A stretch of DNA of 64,000 bases from Cyclobacterium sp. SYSU L10401 (lineage in GTDB: Bacteria; Bacteroidota; Bacteroidia; Cytophagales; Cyclobacteriaceae). Position numbers and translations under genes: made by a program. The notes beneath the pieces were generated by a model, which was not told the origin of the DNA, did not search any database, and worked only from the letters and a program-made list of their open reading frames with translations. Below are positions 17,771 through 26,195 of the stretch, piece by piece. The stretch spans positions 393,925-457,924 of the forward strand of contig NZ_WOFO01000003.1 of assembly GCF_010993705.1 (NCBI RefSeq), read 5' to 3'. The stretch's first letter is position 1; every line of letters begins with the position of its first letter.

Positions 17771-19849
17771 TTAATTAAAGCTCAGACCATCAAATTTCTC
17801 CATTTCCGATGCATTCTCCGACTTTTTGGGATAAATGATCAGGATGTTATTTTCAGGAATCAGACTTTCCATTTTTTCGGGAATATTATCCATCATGTGA
17901 TGGTATGAAGCGGAGCCTTTTCGGGCAGCCACCAGGACTACCAACTCATCCATTGCTAAATTTTGGGATTGGTTTTTGAAATATTCCCAATCGGAGACCG
18001 CATGGTCTTTTACGCTCGCACTTACCTGATTGGATTGGATTAACACTTGCAATGATTCAAGGGTTGATCCCATGGAAAAAAACTGAACTTTCGCACTCAA
18101 TTCACTGGAAAGTCTGGCTATTTTCAGAAACCAGTGAATAAATCCGAATTCTTTTTCAGCCCATTCAGGGACGAAAACAGAAATGCTCCTGTGCAGCAGC
18201 AGTGGCCTTTCCAAATGGCAAATAAAGATAGTTCTATCCGTATTGGACACGATGGCATCCATTTTCTGCCCAAAGATTTTTTGTATCAATCCCGATTTTC
18301 TGGGCCAACCAAGAACGATTGTATCCGCCATAATTTCCCTGGATACCCTGGCAATGCCACTGGCAGGATTAAGGTCTAAGGTTGTAATGATATTAACCTC
18401 CGTATCGAAGGCGGCCGCCTGTTCTACAAATCCCTCAAGCTTTTTTCTTGCTTTGACAAGGTTGATTTCTGCCTCTTCATTGTTTGAAACTACAGAGAGA
18501 ATGGATATCGGGTTAATGGATTTCTTGTCTTTGATGAAAATGGTAAATTCCAGGAGTTTTTCAATATTTTCTACATTGGCAAAGGGCAATAACAGGGTTT
18601 CCTGCTTTTCTATTTGAAATTTCAATAAATCAGAATTGTCATTCTCAGATTCAATAATGAGTCTTTTCGCTGCTCTTTCAGTCACCAAAGAAGAGACCAG
18701 ACAGGTAATTAGTATTAGAACGACCGTTCCATTAAGTATGTTTTCATCCAAAATTTCCGCCCGGTAACCTACCAGAATTACAGCCAGGGTAGCTGCAGCA
18801 TGGCCCGAGCTCAAACCAAAAATCAAATTCCTTTGCGCAGGTGTATAACGCAGGATCAATTGGGTAAACCAGGCTGCAACCCATTTACCAAAAAGGGCGA
18901 CTACAGAAAGTGTTCCCGCAATAATCAGTGCCATGGGTCCGCTAAAAATCACCCTAATATCAACCAGCATCCCTACGCTAATTAAGAAAAAAGGAATAAA
19001 AAGGGAATTGCCTATAAATTCAATTCTATTCATCAAGGCTGAGGAATGAGGAATCAATTTATTCAAGCCCAATCCGGCCAAAAAAGCACCAATAATCGGT
19101 TCTACTCCGGCTAATTCAGCAATAAAAGCAGCTAAAAATACCATAGACAATACGAAAATATAGTGGGAGTGCTTTTCGCTTTCCAGCTTCTTGAAAAACC
19201 ATTTGGCTATTATTGGCATTAGGATAAGAACGATAGCAGAAAAAATACTGAGTGATATACCCAATCTTATCCAGAATCCTGAATCCAGTGTTCCTTCGCT
19301 TTTTCCGACGATTACAGCCAATATGATCAGCACCGCAGTATCGGTCAGTATGGTACCGCCTACTGTTATGGCGACCGCCCTGTTTTTGGCTATCCCCAAT
19401 GCACTTACAATGGGATACGCCACCATGGTATGCGTAGCAAACATACTGGCCGTAAGAAAACTGGCATTAAAATCATAGCCCAAAATATAATGACATACCG
19501 GGAATCCTATACCCAAAGGAAATGCAAAGGTAAAAAAGCCGAAAAGTAGGCTACCATTTCGGTTGGATTTAAATTCGTTAAGGTCCAGCTCCAGGCCAGC
19601 AATAAACATGATGTAAAGAAGCCCAATAGTGGAAAACAAATCAATGGCTGAATTTTTTTCCAGCAAATTCAACCCATAAGGCCCTACCAATACACCTGCC
19701 AAAATCAAACCTATAATACCCGGAACATTAAATCTCCTCAAGATGATGGGAGCCAAAAGAATAATGAAAAGTATTAATGAAAATACCAATACGGGATTTG
19801 CCAGCGGCAATACAAATTCATGCGTAAGGTGGTTCCAGAGCTTTTCCAT
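17771..19849 (-). CDS. CPA2-family cation:proton antiporter with C-terminal USP-like domain
   Basis: This inner-membrane Na+(K+)/H+ exchanger of the KefB/NapA type has about 12 hydrophobic segments over residues 15-385. Signature stretches include RFNVPGIIGLILAGVLVGPY near the start, FIAGLELDLNEF, and the GVEPIIGAFLAGLGL block. The cytoplasmic part (about 410-690) lacks a TrkA-N nucleotide-binding domain and instead resembles one or two universal-stress-protein-like folds (for example FANVENIEKLLEFTIFIKD and FVPEWAEKEFGFIHWFLK). Such antiporters adjust internal pH and ion content, perhaps with nucleotide control through the USP part. It is monocistronic as far as visible. Confidence 0.85.
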   Translation of the reverse strand: MEKLWNHLTHEFVLPLANPVLVFSLILFIILLAPIILRRFNVPGIIGLILAGVLVGPYGLNLLEKNSAIDLFSTIGLLYIMFIAGLELDLNEFKSNRNGSLLFGFFTFAFPLGIGFPVCHYILGYDFNASFLTASMFATHTMVAYPIVSALGIAKNRAVAITVGGTILTDTAVLIILAVIVGKSEGTLDSGFWIRLGISLSIFSAIVLILMPIIAKWFFKKLESEKHSHYIFVLSMVFLAAFIAELAGVEPIIGAFLAGLGLNKLIPHSSALMNRIEFIGNSLFIPFFLISVGMLVDIRVIFSGPMALIIAGTLSVVALFGKWVAAWFTQLILRYTPAQRNLIFGLSSGHAAATLAVILVGYRAEILDENILNGTVVLILITCLVSSLVTERAAKRLIIESENDNSDLLKFQIEKQETLLLPFANVENIEKLLEFTIFIKDKKSINPISILSVVSNNEEAEINLVKARKKLEGFVEQAAAFDTEVNIITTLDLNPASGIARVSREIMADTIVLGWPRKSGLIQKIFGQKMDAIVSNTDRTIFICHLERPLLLHRSISVFVPEWAEKEFGFIHWFLKIARLSSELSAKVQFFSMGSTLESLQVLIQSNQVSASVKDHAVSDWEYFKNQSQNLAMDELVVLVAARKGSASYHHMMDNIPEKMESLIPENNILIIYPKKSENASEMEKFDGLSFN

Positions 19850-20020
19850 TTATTGATAAAATATGAATTGGCAAAGTATAAAAATATCAATACATATTTT
19901 TCAAATCCATTGATATTTAAAATCAGTTGAACTTAGTCCTGATTCTTGGCCAACCTATTATAGTTAAATTTAAAGGGCGAAATGCTTAAAAATGTAAGCG
20001 GCTGAGAGACTTAGTTACTT

Positions 20021-21064
20021 TTAATTACCTTCTTCGATTTTCTCTTCTACTTCAGCATTTTCTTCCGCATCTGTATTTTCCACTTCCTCTGGATCGGAAG
20101 CATCCGGTTCAAAGGTTAATTCGATCCACATGGGAAAGTGATCTGAACCTACCTCCTCCAATTTATCGAATGAAATCAGACCAAAGTCATTGGTATAAAA
20201 AACATGGTCTAAGGGATACCGAAATAACGGAAAAAATACGCTATAGGTATTGTAGAACCCCCGGCCTTCCCTGGGATCCAGCAATTGACTGTATTCCCTG
20301 AAAAGCTTAGAGGTCTGGGACCAGCCCACATCATTCAAGTCTCCCGCAACGATCACCGGCTTGGGATCTTCTTTTATTTTCTTCCCAATCAACAGCAATT
20401 CTGTATCCCTTTCATAGGTGTCAGAACCGGGTTTCGGGGGTTCGGGATGAACCCCATAGAAATCAAATTTGGCTCCAGAGGGTAGTTGGACCTGGGTATG
20501 AAAGGAGGGTATATCCATCTCTACCAAATAATTTACTTTAGCGTTCAGTAAGGGGAACTTAGACAAAAGGATCATGCCGTAGGTATTGGGAAGGGGTTCC
20601 TTGATGGAATGGGGATATTTCTCATCCAATGGGATCAAAGATTGGGTCCACAATAAATCAGGCTCTGTCAGTAAAATTAAATCAGGGTCCTTTTGATTGA
20701 TCAGGGAAAGCAACATATCTCTATCGGTATTTTCCATGCGCACATTGCTCATGAGTAGGGTGAATTGGTTTTCGTTTTCTCCTGGAGCGGCATTTTTTGC
20801 ACTTACGGGCAACAGGGGAGTAAAAGGAGCAATCATAAACAGCTGATAGGACAATGCGGCTGTTAATAAAACTATAAAAGGTAACTTGATGTGGGGTTTA
20901 TCTTTTAAAAAAAATAACGAAAGCAACAGAGCAAATAAACTGAATATCGAAATTTGTACCCTGGGAAAATCAAAAATCCTGATCCACCAGGTGCCAGTAT
21001 CAATGATGGGCAGGGCCGTGATTACTATGGCAACCAAACCCAGAATGTAAATGAAATATTTCAT
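20021..21064 (-). CDS. Membrane-anchored endonuclease/exonuclease/phosphatase-fold protein
   Basis: Three hydrophobic segments at residues 1-95 anchor the protein, and the DNase I-like catalytic domain follows at about 100-320. Family residues are present: Asn in LLMSNVRMENT, Glu in LLTEPDLLW, GDLND with Asp/Asn, and the terminal GSDHFPMW with Asp-His. The last 25 residues are almost all acidic (EEVENTDAEENAEVEEKIEE). The catalytic domain probably faces the periplasm and could cleave nucleic acids or phosphodiesters; the real substrate is unknown. The ATG coincides with the edge of a tandem repeat (copy 21064-21179), so the repeat forms its whole leader and promoter region. Confidence 0.82.
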   Translation of the reverse strand: MKYFIYILGLVAIVITALPIIDTGTWWIRIFDFPRVQISIFSLFALLLSLFFLKDKPHIKLPFIVLLTAALSYQLFMIAPFTPLLPVSAKNAAPGENENQFTLLMSNVRMENTDRDMLLSLINQKDPDLILLTEPDLLWTQSLIPLDEKYPHSIKEPLPNTYGMILLSKFPLLNAKVNYLVEMDIPSFHTQVQLPSGAKFDFYGVHPEPPKPGSDTYERDTELLLIGKKIKEDPKPVIVAGDLNDVGWSQTSKLFREYSQLLDPREGRGFYNTYSVFFPLFRYPLDHVFYTNDFGLISFDKLEEVGSDHFPMWIELTFEPDASDPEEVENTDAEENAEVEEKIEEGN

Positions 21065-21271
21065 GTGTTTATAATTGTCTTTTAGCGGTCACATAGCCTG
21101 TCCCGATCCTTAATCGGGAGAATCTCGCATGGCTTATAATCATCCTTGTGTGTGACGGGTACGTCATGCTCGATTTCATCTGTTTATAATTGTCTTTAAA
21201 TGGTCAGATGGAATCTTCGCATGATTTATAATCATTCCTTTGTGTGACGATTGCGTCATGCTCGATTTCAT
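21064..21271 (-). repeat. Tandem-element family, locus 2 (two copies)
   Basis: Copy 1 (21064-21179) and copy 2 (21180-21271) are direct repeats, and a third start is visible at 21272-21284. On the minus strand each reads ATGAAATCGAGCATGACG, a CGTCACAC stretch, GGAATGATTATAA or a variant, a CATGCGA segment, and ends GACAATTATAAACA. Copy 1 has an extra hairpin segment, TCCCGAT-N5-ATCGGGA (21101-21119), missing from copy 2. The same family occurs in opposite orientation at 13664-13806. The element sits directly upstream of the EEP-fold gene. Confidence 0.65.
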
Positions 21272-21411
21272 GTGTTTTTAATTTGATTTCCATCGGCCAG
21301 GTGAGTATCTGTCAGCGGACGAGGAATATCAGCACGATAATCATGCCCCATTTTACCTTACCCATTTTCAAGGCAGGTTGGTGACAATTGTGTAAAGGAA
21401 CAGGTAGGTGA

Positions 21412-22242
21412 TTAATCTAAGGGCTTGATGAAAATATTTTTGAATTCCACGCCCTGCCCTTCGGCTTGAAGACCGATAAATCCTTCTTTTAGCATCTTTC
21501 CATCTACCTTGATCGCAGGATCGTAACCATTGGCTACTCCACCTCCAATTTGCGGCTGGGTATATTCAAGGACCTTTTCTCCATTTACCTTATGAATAAC
21601 CAGAGAATCTCCATAAACGATCAATTCAGCTTCCACCCATTCATCCCATGGAATAGTCGGAGAGGAGGAGTTGATACAATGCCTGGGGTCCACTTCTCCC
21701 TTGAAATATACTTCTGTACCCGGTGAGCACATATTTCCGGTAGGACGGGGGTTCCCATCATCGGCATCTGCCAACATTTGGTATTCTACCGAAATTGGCC
21801 AATCCTGCTCTTTTAAAATGGTTTCGGGAGCCTGGGAATGAAACATCACCCCACTGTTCCGGTAGGTATAATCCGGAGCATCATCCATCCATTGATCGGT
21901 GAAACGATACTCAAATTTAAGATGAAACGAGGAAAACGGCTGTTCATAAAACAAGTGTCCGTAGCGTTGGTCAAAACTGTCATAATCATCATAATTGACC
22001 TGAATGACACCATCAATTACCCTAAAGGTATTGGCATAGTTTTCACCGGTTTCGTGATGGTAAAACTTAGGGGTCCATCCTTGCAGATCTTTTCCGTTGA
22101 ATAAGCTTTGCCATTCGTCCTGCTTTGAAATTTTCGGGCTGCTGGAATCAAAGGAATAAAGCAAAAAAGATATCGTTAGGCCCGATAAAAGAATAAATGT
22201 TTTTAGAGAAAATAAATCAATTTTAATCTTATTGTTTTTCAT
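21412..22242 (-). CDS. Secreted DUF1080 (3-keto-disaccharide hydrolase-like) protein
   Basis: An N-terminal hydrophobic stretch (residues 11-28) serves as signal peptide or anchor. A concanavalin-like beta-sandwich follows, starting with the DUF1080 signature WQSLFNGKDLQGW, then NSGVMFHSQ and EYQMLAD, and ending in FIGLQAEGQGVEFKNIFIKP. Characterised family members cleave 3-keto-glucosides; many others are untested. There is no oxidoreductase neighbour to make the 3-keto sugar, so the substrate is inferred from family only. The gene is isolated between the repeat-rich leader at 21.1-21.4 kb and the SulP transporter gene. Confidence 0.85.
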   Translation of the reverse strand: MKNNKIKIDLFSLKTFILLSGLTISFLLYSFDSSSPKISKQDEWQSLFNGKDLQGWTPKFYHHETGENYANTFRVIDGVIQVNYDDYDSFDQRYGHLFYEQPFSSFHLKFEYRFTDQWMDDAPDYTYRNSGVMFHSQAPETILKEQDWPISVEYQMLADADDGNPRPTGNMCSPGTEVYFKGEVDPRHCINSSSPTIPWDEWVEAELIVYGDSLVIHKVNGEKVLEYTQPQIGGGVANGYDPAIKVDGKMLKEGFIGLQAEGQGVEFKNIFIKPLD

Positions 22243-22308
22243 GAGTTTGGTGCTTATTGTTTATAGAACAATGATTGGATGAAAACACGATATTTTCAAT
22301 TCTATTTG

Positions 22309-24606
22309 TCAGCTGATTGACTTATGGGCATTTACATGCATTTCTGAATCCAAAATCTGAATGGCTCCAGTTTTGCGCTCCAGCAGGGCTGTAGCCATTC
22401 CTACACTGCCTGATCGTATTTGTTTTTGCAGTAAAGGGTTTTCCTTTAAAATTTTGTTTTTTGAATAGTCCAGGTTAAATACAGTGATTTTGTCTGTCCA
22501 ATCATTCAAATTATTGTCTTTCAATTCTTCCAGGGAATAAAGTCCGGCCTCGAATGCAGGCTCCAACAGGTGACTGATGGGGTCATCCGGTTTTTTTATT
22601 TGTTGAATGAGGGCATTTTTGATCAGCCTGTTTTTATTATTCCCCAATAACAATACCAGTTGCGCTCCCTGAAAACTGCAAGCCATCTCTATGGTATGAA
22701 TTAAATGGGTGTCTACCAGGTTTCCGGCAGCTTTAACCGGGATTAGATCCCCGATTCCAGTGTTTAATAACATATTCAATGGTTCCCGCATATCTATACA
22801 GTTGATCACTACTGCCAGGGGAGCATCTTTAATAAAATCCATCAATTCCTTGTTTCTTAATCTACGGGAAACCAGGTTGCCAGCTACATACCGCTGGTTT
22901 CCTTCCATCAGGTATTCAAGAATGGCCTTTGGATTGGTAAGGTTTGGTTTAGGATCCAAGGAACTGGACTCTAATTTAATTTCACTGTTGTGTTGATAGC
23001 TTTCCTTTAATCCAATAATGTTTACCTCAATGTCATTCTCTTTTGCAAAGGTACTTTGGTAGTCGTGCAAGATGCCTAAGACATCCCTATCAATATAGGA
23101 AGAGAAGGTAGCATCTATTACTACTTTGGAGTTTTTCGGCAGGTTCCAGAGCTTTCTTTTTATGGCGGGTTTATTCAAAAAGGAGACCTCATTGGAAAGC
23201 TCAAGTCGGATGGATTTCTTTTTTTTGGATTTTGTGGTTTCCTCGTAAAAAAAGGGATTATAGTAATTCCCTCTTAGCAGGAAAAAAACACTTGCCGCGG
23301 TCCCAATCAATACACCTAACAATACGTCTGTTAGTAAGATAGCTACTGTAGTTATGGCAAAAGGTAAAAATTGAGACCAACCTTTGGCCAACATGCTCCT
23401 AAAAATGGCAACAGAGGCCAATTTATACCCTACAAGCAATAAGATAGCAGCCAGGGATGCTAAAGGAATAAGGTTGATCACACTACTTAAAAAAAGCACA
23501 CTGGCCGTCAATAAAATGCCATGTATAATGGTTGATAGTTTGGTTTCAGCACCAGCTTCTATATTTACCGAACTTCGTACAATCACAGAAGTGATGGGAA
23601 TACCGCCTAAAAGACCAGCTAATATATTTCCAACTCCCTGTGCCACCAATTCACGGTTTGGAGGACTTCGTCTTTTATGGGGATCGAGGTTATCTGCCGC
23701 TTCTATAGCCAATAAGGAGGCGATAGAAGCTATTAAAGCGATCGTGAAGGCGTAGGTCCAAACCTGAAAATTAAATATCGAACTGAAGTCAGGAAAGGTG
23801 ATTACAGATGACCAACCTTCTACTTCCGGAATATTGACCAGTTGGTTGCCTGCCAGGTAAAAAGAAGGAAGCGTGAATTTAAATATCATATTGATGATCA
23901 CACCTAAAATTACCACGATGAGAAAAGGTGGCAATAATTTGATTCGCTTAAGGAAGGTTTTATCCCAGAAAATCAAAATGCCAAGCGATAGCACGGTAAG
24001 GAAAATGGCCCCGGGAGAAAAAGATTCCAACAATGCATCGAAATCCGGTGGATTTAAAGATAGGTAACTGGAATAATCCACCGCCTCATTTCCTTTCTTT
24101 ACCCCCAATGCATAGGGAATTTGTGAGGAAATCAGGATAAGCCCAATAGCTGCCAGCAAACCTTTAATGATATTGGTTGGCATATAATCCGCTATTAAAC
24201 CTGCCCTCAATATACCAAAGCCTAATTGGAGGATCCCACCAATAAACAGTGCCAGAAGAAAAATCTCAAAACTTTCCAGCCTATCTATGGCAATCAAAAC
24301 AACAGCAGATAGACTGGCCGCCGGTCCACTAACACTTACATGGGATTGACTGATAGCTCCGATAACTACCCCTCCAATGATTCCAGAGATCAGGCCGGAT
24401 ATCAATGGTGCCCCACTGGCAAGGGCAATACCCAAACACAATGGAAGGGCAACTAAAAAAACAACGATTCCTGCAGGGATGTCTTTTGCCGGACTACTGA
24501 ATATGGAACGACTGATGTCCTCTATATTGGCTTTTTCAATAAGATCCTTAAAGGGCTGATTTTTATTCAAAACAATGGTTTTTAGTTTAAATAGTTTGCT
24601 TAACAA
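22309..24606 (-). CDS. SulP anion transporter fused to a degenerate carbonic anhydrase domain
   Basis: Residues 35-445 form the SulP transmembrane core (DIPAGIVVFLVALPLCLGIA at 42-61, VSGPAASLSAVV, and PNRELVAQGVGNILAGLLGG). Residues 465-545 correspond to a STAS-like domain, and 555-755 to a beta-carbonic anhydrase-like domain. SulP-CA fusions are thought to couple bicarbonate transport to CO2 hydration. Here the first zinc motif survives (CIDMR, 603-607), but the GHxxC element is replaced by GNNKN (655-659), so the zinc-ligand His and second Cys are missing. Catalysis is therefore doubtful. No ATG is available at the start: the frame opens with TTG at 24606, and a TTG at 24570 is the alternative. 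A shorter paralogue without the CA part is at 46157-47701. Confidence 0.88.
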   Translation of the reverse strand: MLSKLFKLKTIVLNKNQPFKDLIEKANIEDISRSIFSSPAKDIPAGIVVFLVALPLCLGIALASGAPLISGLISGIIGGVVIGAISQSHVSVSGPAASLSAVVLIAIDRLESFEIFLLALFIGGILQLGFGILRAGLIADYMPTNIIKGLLAAIGLILISSQIPYALGVKKGNEAVDYSSYLSLNPPDFDALLESFSPGAIFLTVLSLGILIFWDKTFLKRIKLLPPFLIVVILGVIINMIFKFTLPSFYLAGNQLVNIPEVEGWSSVITFPDFSSIFNFQVWTYAFTIALIASIASLLAIEAADNLDPHKRRSPPNRELVAQGVGNILAGLLGGIPITSVIVRSSVNIEAGAETKLSTIIHGILLTASVLFLSSVINLIPLASLAAILLLVGYKLASVAIFRSMLAKGWSQFLPFAITTVAILLTDVLLGVLIGTAASVFFLLRGNYYNPFFYEETTKSKKKKSIRLELSNEVSFLNKPAIKRKLWNLPKNSKVVIDATFSSYIDRDVLGILHDYQSTFAKENDIEVNIIGLKESYQHNSEIKLESSSLDPKPNLTNPKAILEYLMEGNQRYVAGNLVSRRLRNKELMDFIKDAPLAVVINCIDMREPLNMLLNTGIGDLIPVKAAGNLVDTHLIHTIEMACSFQGAQLVLLLGNNKNRLIKNALIQQIKKPDDPISHLLEPAFEAGLYSLEELKDNNLNDWTDKITVFNLDYSKNKILKENPLLQKQIRSGSVGMATALLERKTGAIQILDSEMHVNAHKSIS

Positions 24607-24804
24607 ACATAATCTTTATTTTCTGAATATGTATTACACTTAGATAGATTGATGTCTTTATAATTGCTATAAGGATTGGCCGATCCATTCAGGCAAAATG
24701 ATCCCGGAATGGAATTTTTATTTCGAGATAGACTGACCCGGAAAATTTCCCTACTTTTACCTGTGTTTTAATACTAAATCAATCGTTACTTATCTTTCTT
24801 GCCC

Positions 24805-26097
24805 ATGAAACCGATCATTACTGCCTTTTCCTTCTTCGTTTTCTTTTTGTGTATGGGTATCTCCCATGATATTTATCCTCAGGAAGATGCTTTCATTTTT
24901 GGTGACCCACTCCCGGATGCACCGGCCCTTTCTTTCAGGGGAAATCACCAGGTGGGGGTTCGTTCCCTGGATTTAGTGCATGAGAACCAGCCTGATATTC
25001 AAAACTTTGAAGCAAACAAAGAACCAAACTATGACAGGCCATTAGCAGTAGAGGTCTGGTATCCTGCCACCCTCAAAGGCAATACCAGCCAGGTTGAATA
25101 CAAGGATTACTTTGGTGCACCCAATGATGGAAAACGACCATTGACGCCATTTACCTTTTCTGGAAGGGCGGTGAGGGATGCTGACCCTGAGCGGAGCAAA
25201 GGACCTTATCCTTTGGTAATCGTATCTCATGGATACCTGGGATCCAGGTACCTGATGACTTATTTGACAGAAAACCTGGCTTCAAAAGGATACGTAGTAG
25301 TAGCCATTCACCATACAGAGTCAACCCATGAAGCTCCTGGAAAGTTTGCCAGCACCCTTTATCACCGGTCCAAAGACCAACTTTTTGTGCTGGAGGAATT
25401 GAGCAGGCTTGGGGGAAGTGGAGCCGACAGTTTTTTGGAAGGATTGGTTGATGCCGAAAATACTGCTTTGGTGGGATACTCCATGGGAGGATACGGGGTA
25501 TTGAATGCAGGTGGGGCTGGATATGCCCCTGGATTCGTCAGTGCTTTTGGGCAAATGACAGCAGGAAGTCAGAAATTATCTGAGCGAAGCCTTCGCCACC
25601 CGTCATTTCAGGCATCCGTAGATCCCAGGATTAAAGCCATAGTGGCCTTTGCTCCCTGGGGCATGGCCAGAGGAGCATGGGACGACGAAGGACTTCAAAA
25701 TCTTGAAATCCCCACCCTTTTTATTGCCGGTGAGCAGGATGACATTTCTGGCTATGAAAAAGGGGTAAAAGCCATTTATGAGAGCGCCAAAAATGCAGAA
25801 AGGTACATGCTTACTTACCTGAATGCCAGGCACAATGTCGCACCAAACCCTCCATTGTCTCCGGACCTTAACCAGGATGATTACATGCATTATGCAGAGC
25901 CTGTCTGGGATGAGCGCAGGATCAACAATATCAACCAGCACTTCCTTACGGCCTTTCTGGGCTTAAAGCTGAAAGGTATGACTGAACAGGCCAGGTACTT
26001 GGATTTACCGCAAAATTCCCTGGATGAGACCTGGGAAGGCTTTATTCCAAGGACATCTATTGGGCTGGAATGGAGGCAGGATAAGCCTGAAATGTAA
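24805..26097 (+). CDS. Secreted alpha/beta hydrolase (PAF-acetylhydrolase/dienelactone-hydrolase-like)
   Basis: The product is an exported serine hydrolase. From the ATG at 24805 (the frame extends two codons to a TTG) a signal peptide runs to about residue 26 (GISHDIYPQ). The nucleophile elbow GYSMGGYG places Ser226 as the catalytic residue. The oxyanion segment VIVSHGYLGSR precedes it. The acid is probably in GEQDDISG and the base in NARHNVAPNP. The segment VEVWYPATLKG near the start is typical of PAF-acetylhydrolase-like bacterial esterases. The substrate is unknown. It converges with the CxxCH haem protein gene, and a hairpin (26121-26155) lies between them. Confidence 0.82.
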   Translation: MKPIITAFSFFVFFLCMGISHDIYPQEDAFIFGDPLPDAPALSFRGNHQVGVRSLDLVHENQPDIQNFEANKEPNYDRPLAVEVWYPATLKGNTSQVEYKDYFGAPNDGKRPLTPFTFSGRAVRDADPERSKGPYPLVIVSHGYLGSRYLMTYLTENLASKGYVVVAIHHTESTHEAPGKFASTLYHRSKDQLFVLEELSRLGGSGADSFLEGLVDAENTALVGYSMGGYGVLNAGGAGYAPGFVSAFGQMTAGSQKLSERSLRHPSFQASVDPRIKAIVAFAPWGMARGAWDDEGLQNLEIPTLFIAGEQDDISGYEKGVKAIYESAKNAERYMLTYLNARHNVAPNPPLSPDLNQDDYMHYAEPVWDERRINNINQHFLTAFLGLKLKGMTEQARYLDLPQNSLDETWEGFIPRTSIGLEWRQDKPEM

Positions 26098-26120
26098 ATA
26101 CCCATTTTAGTCCATATTGT

Positions 26121-26155
26121 AAGGAATGAGCTTAGCTAGGGGGTTGCCATTCCTT
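26121..26155. terminator. Bidirectional terminator candidate between convergent genes
   Basis: AAGGAATG (26121-26128) and CATTCCTT (26148-26155) form a perfect 8-bp stem in the 98-bp gap between two convergent genes, followed by TTTT on the plus strand. The loop contains AGCTTAGCT. Position and symmetry suit a shared terminator. Confidence 0.45.
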
Positions 26156-26195
26156 TTCACTATTCAGCCTTTTTCTGCCAGCAATGGAGTCCGGT

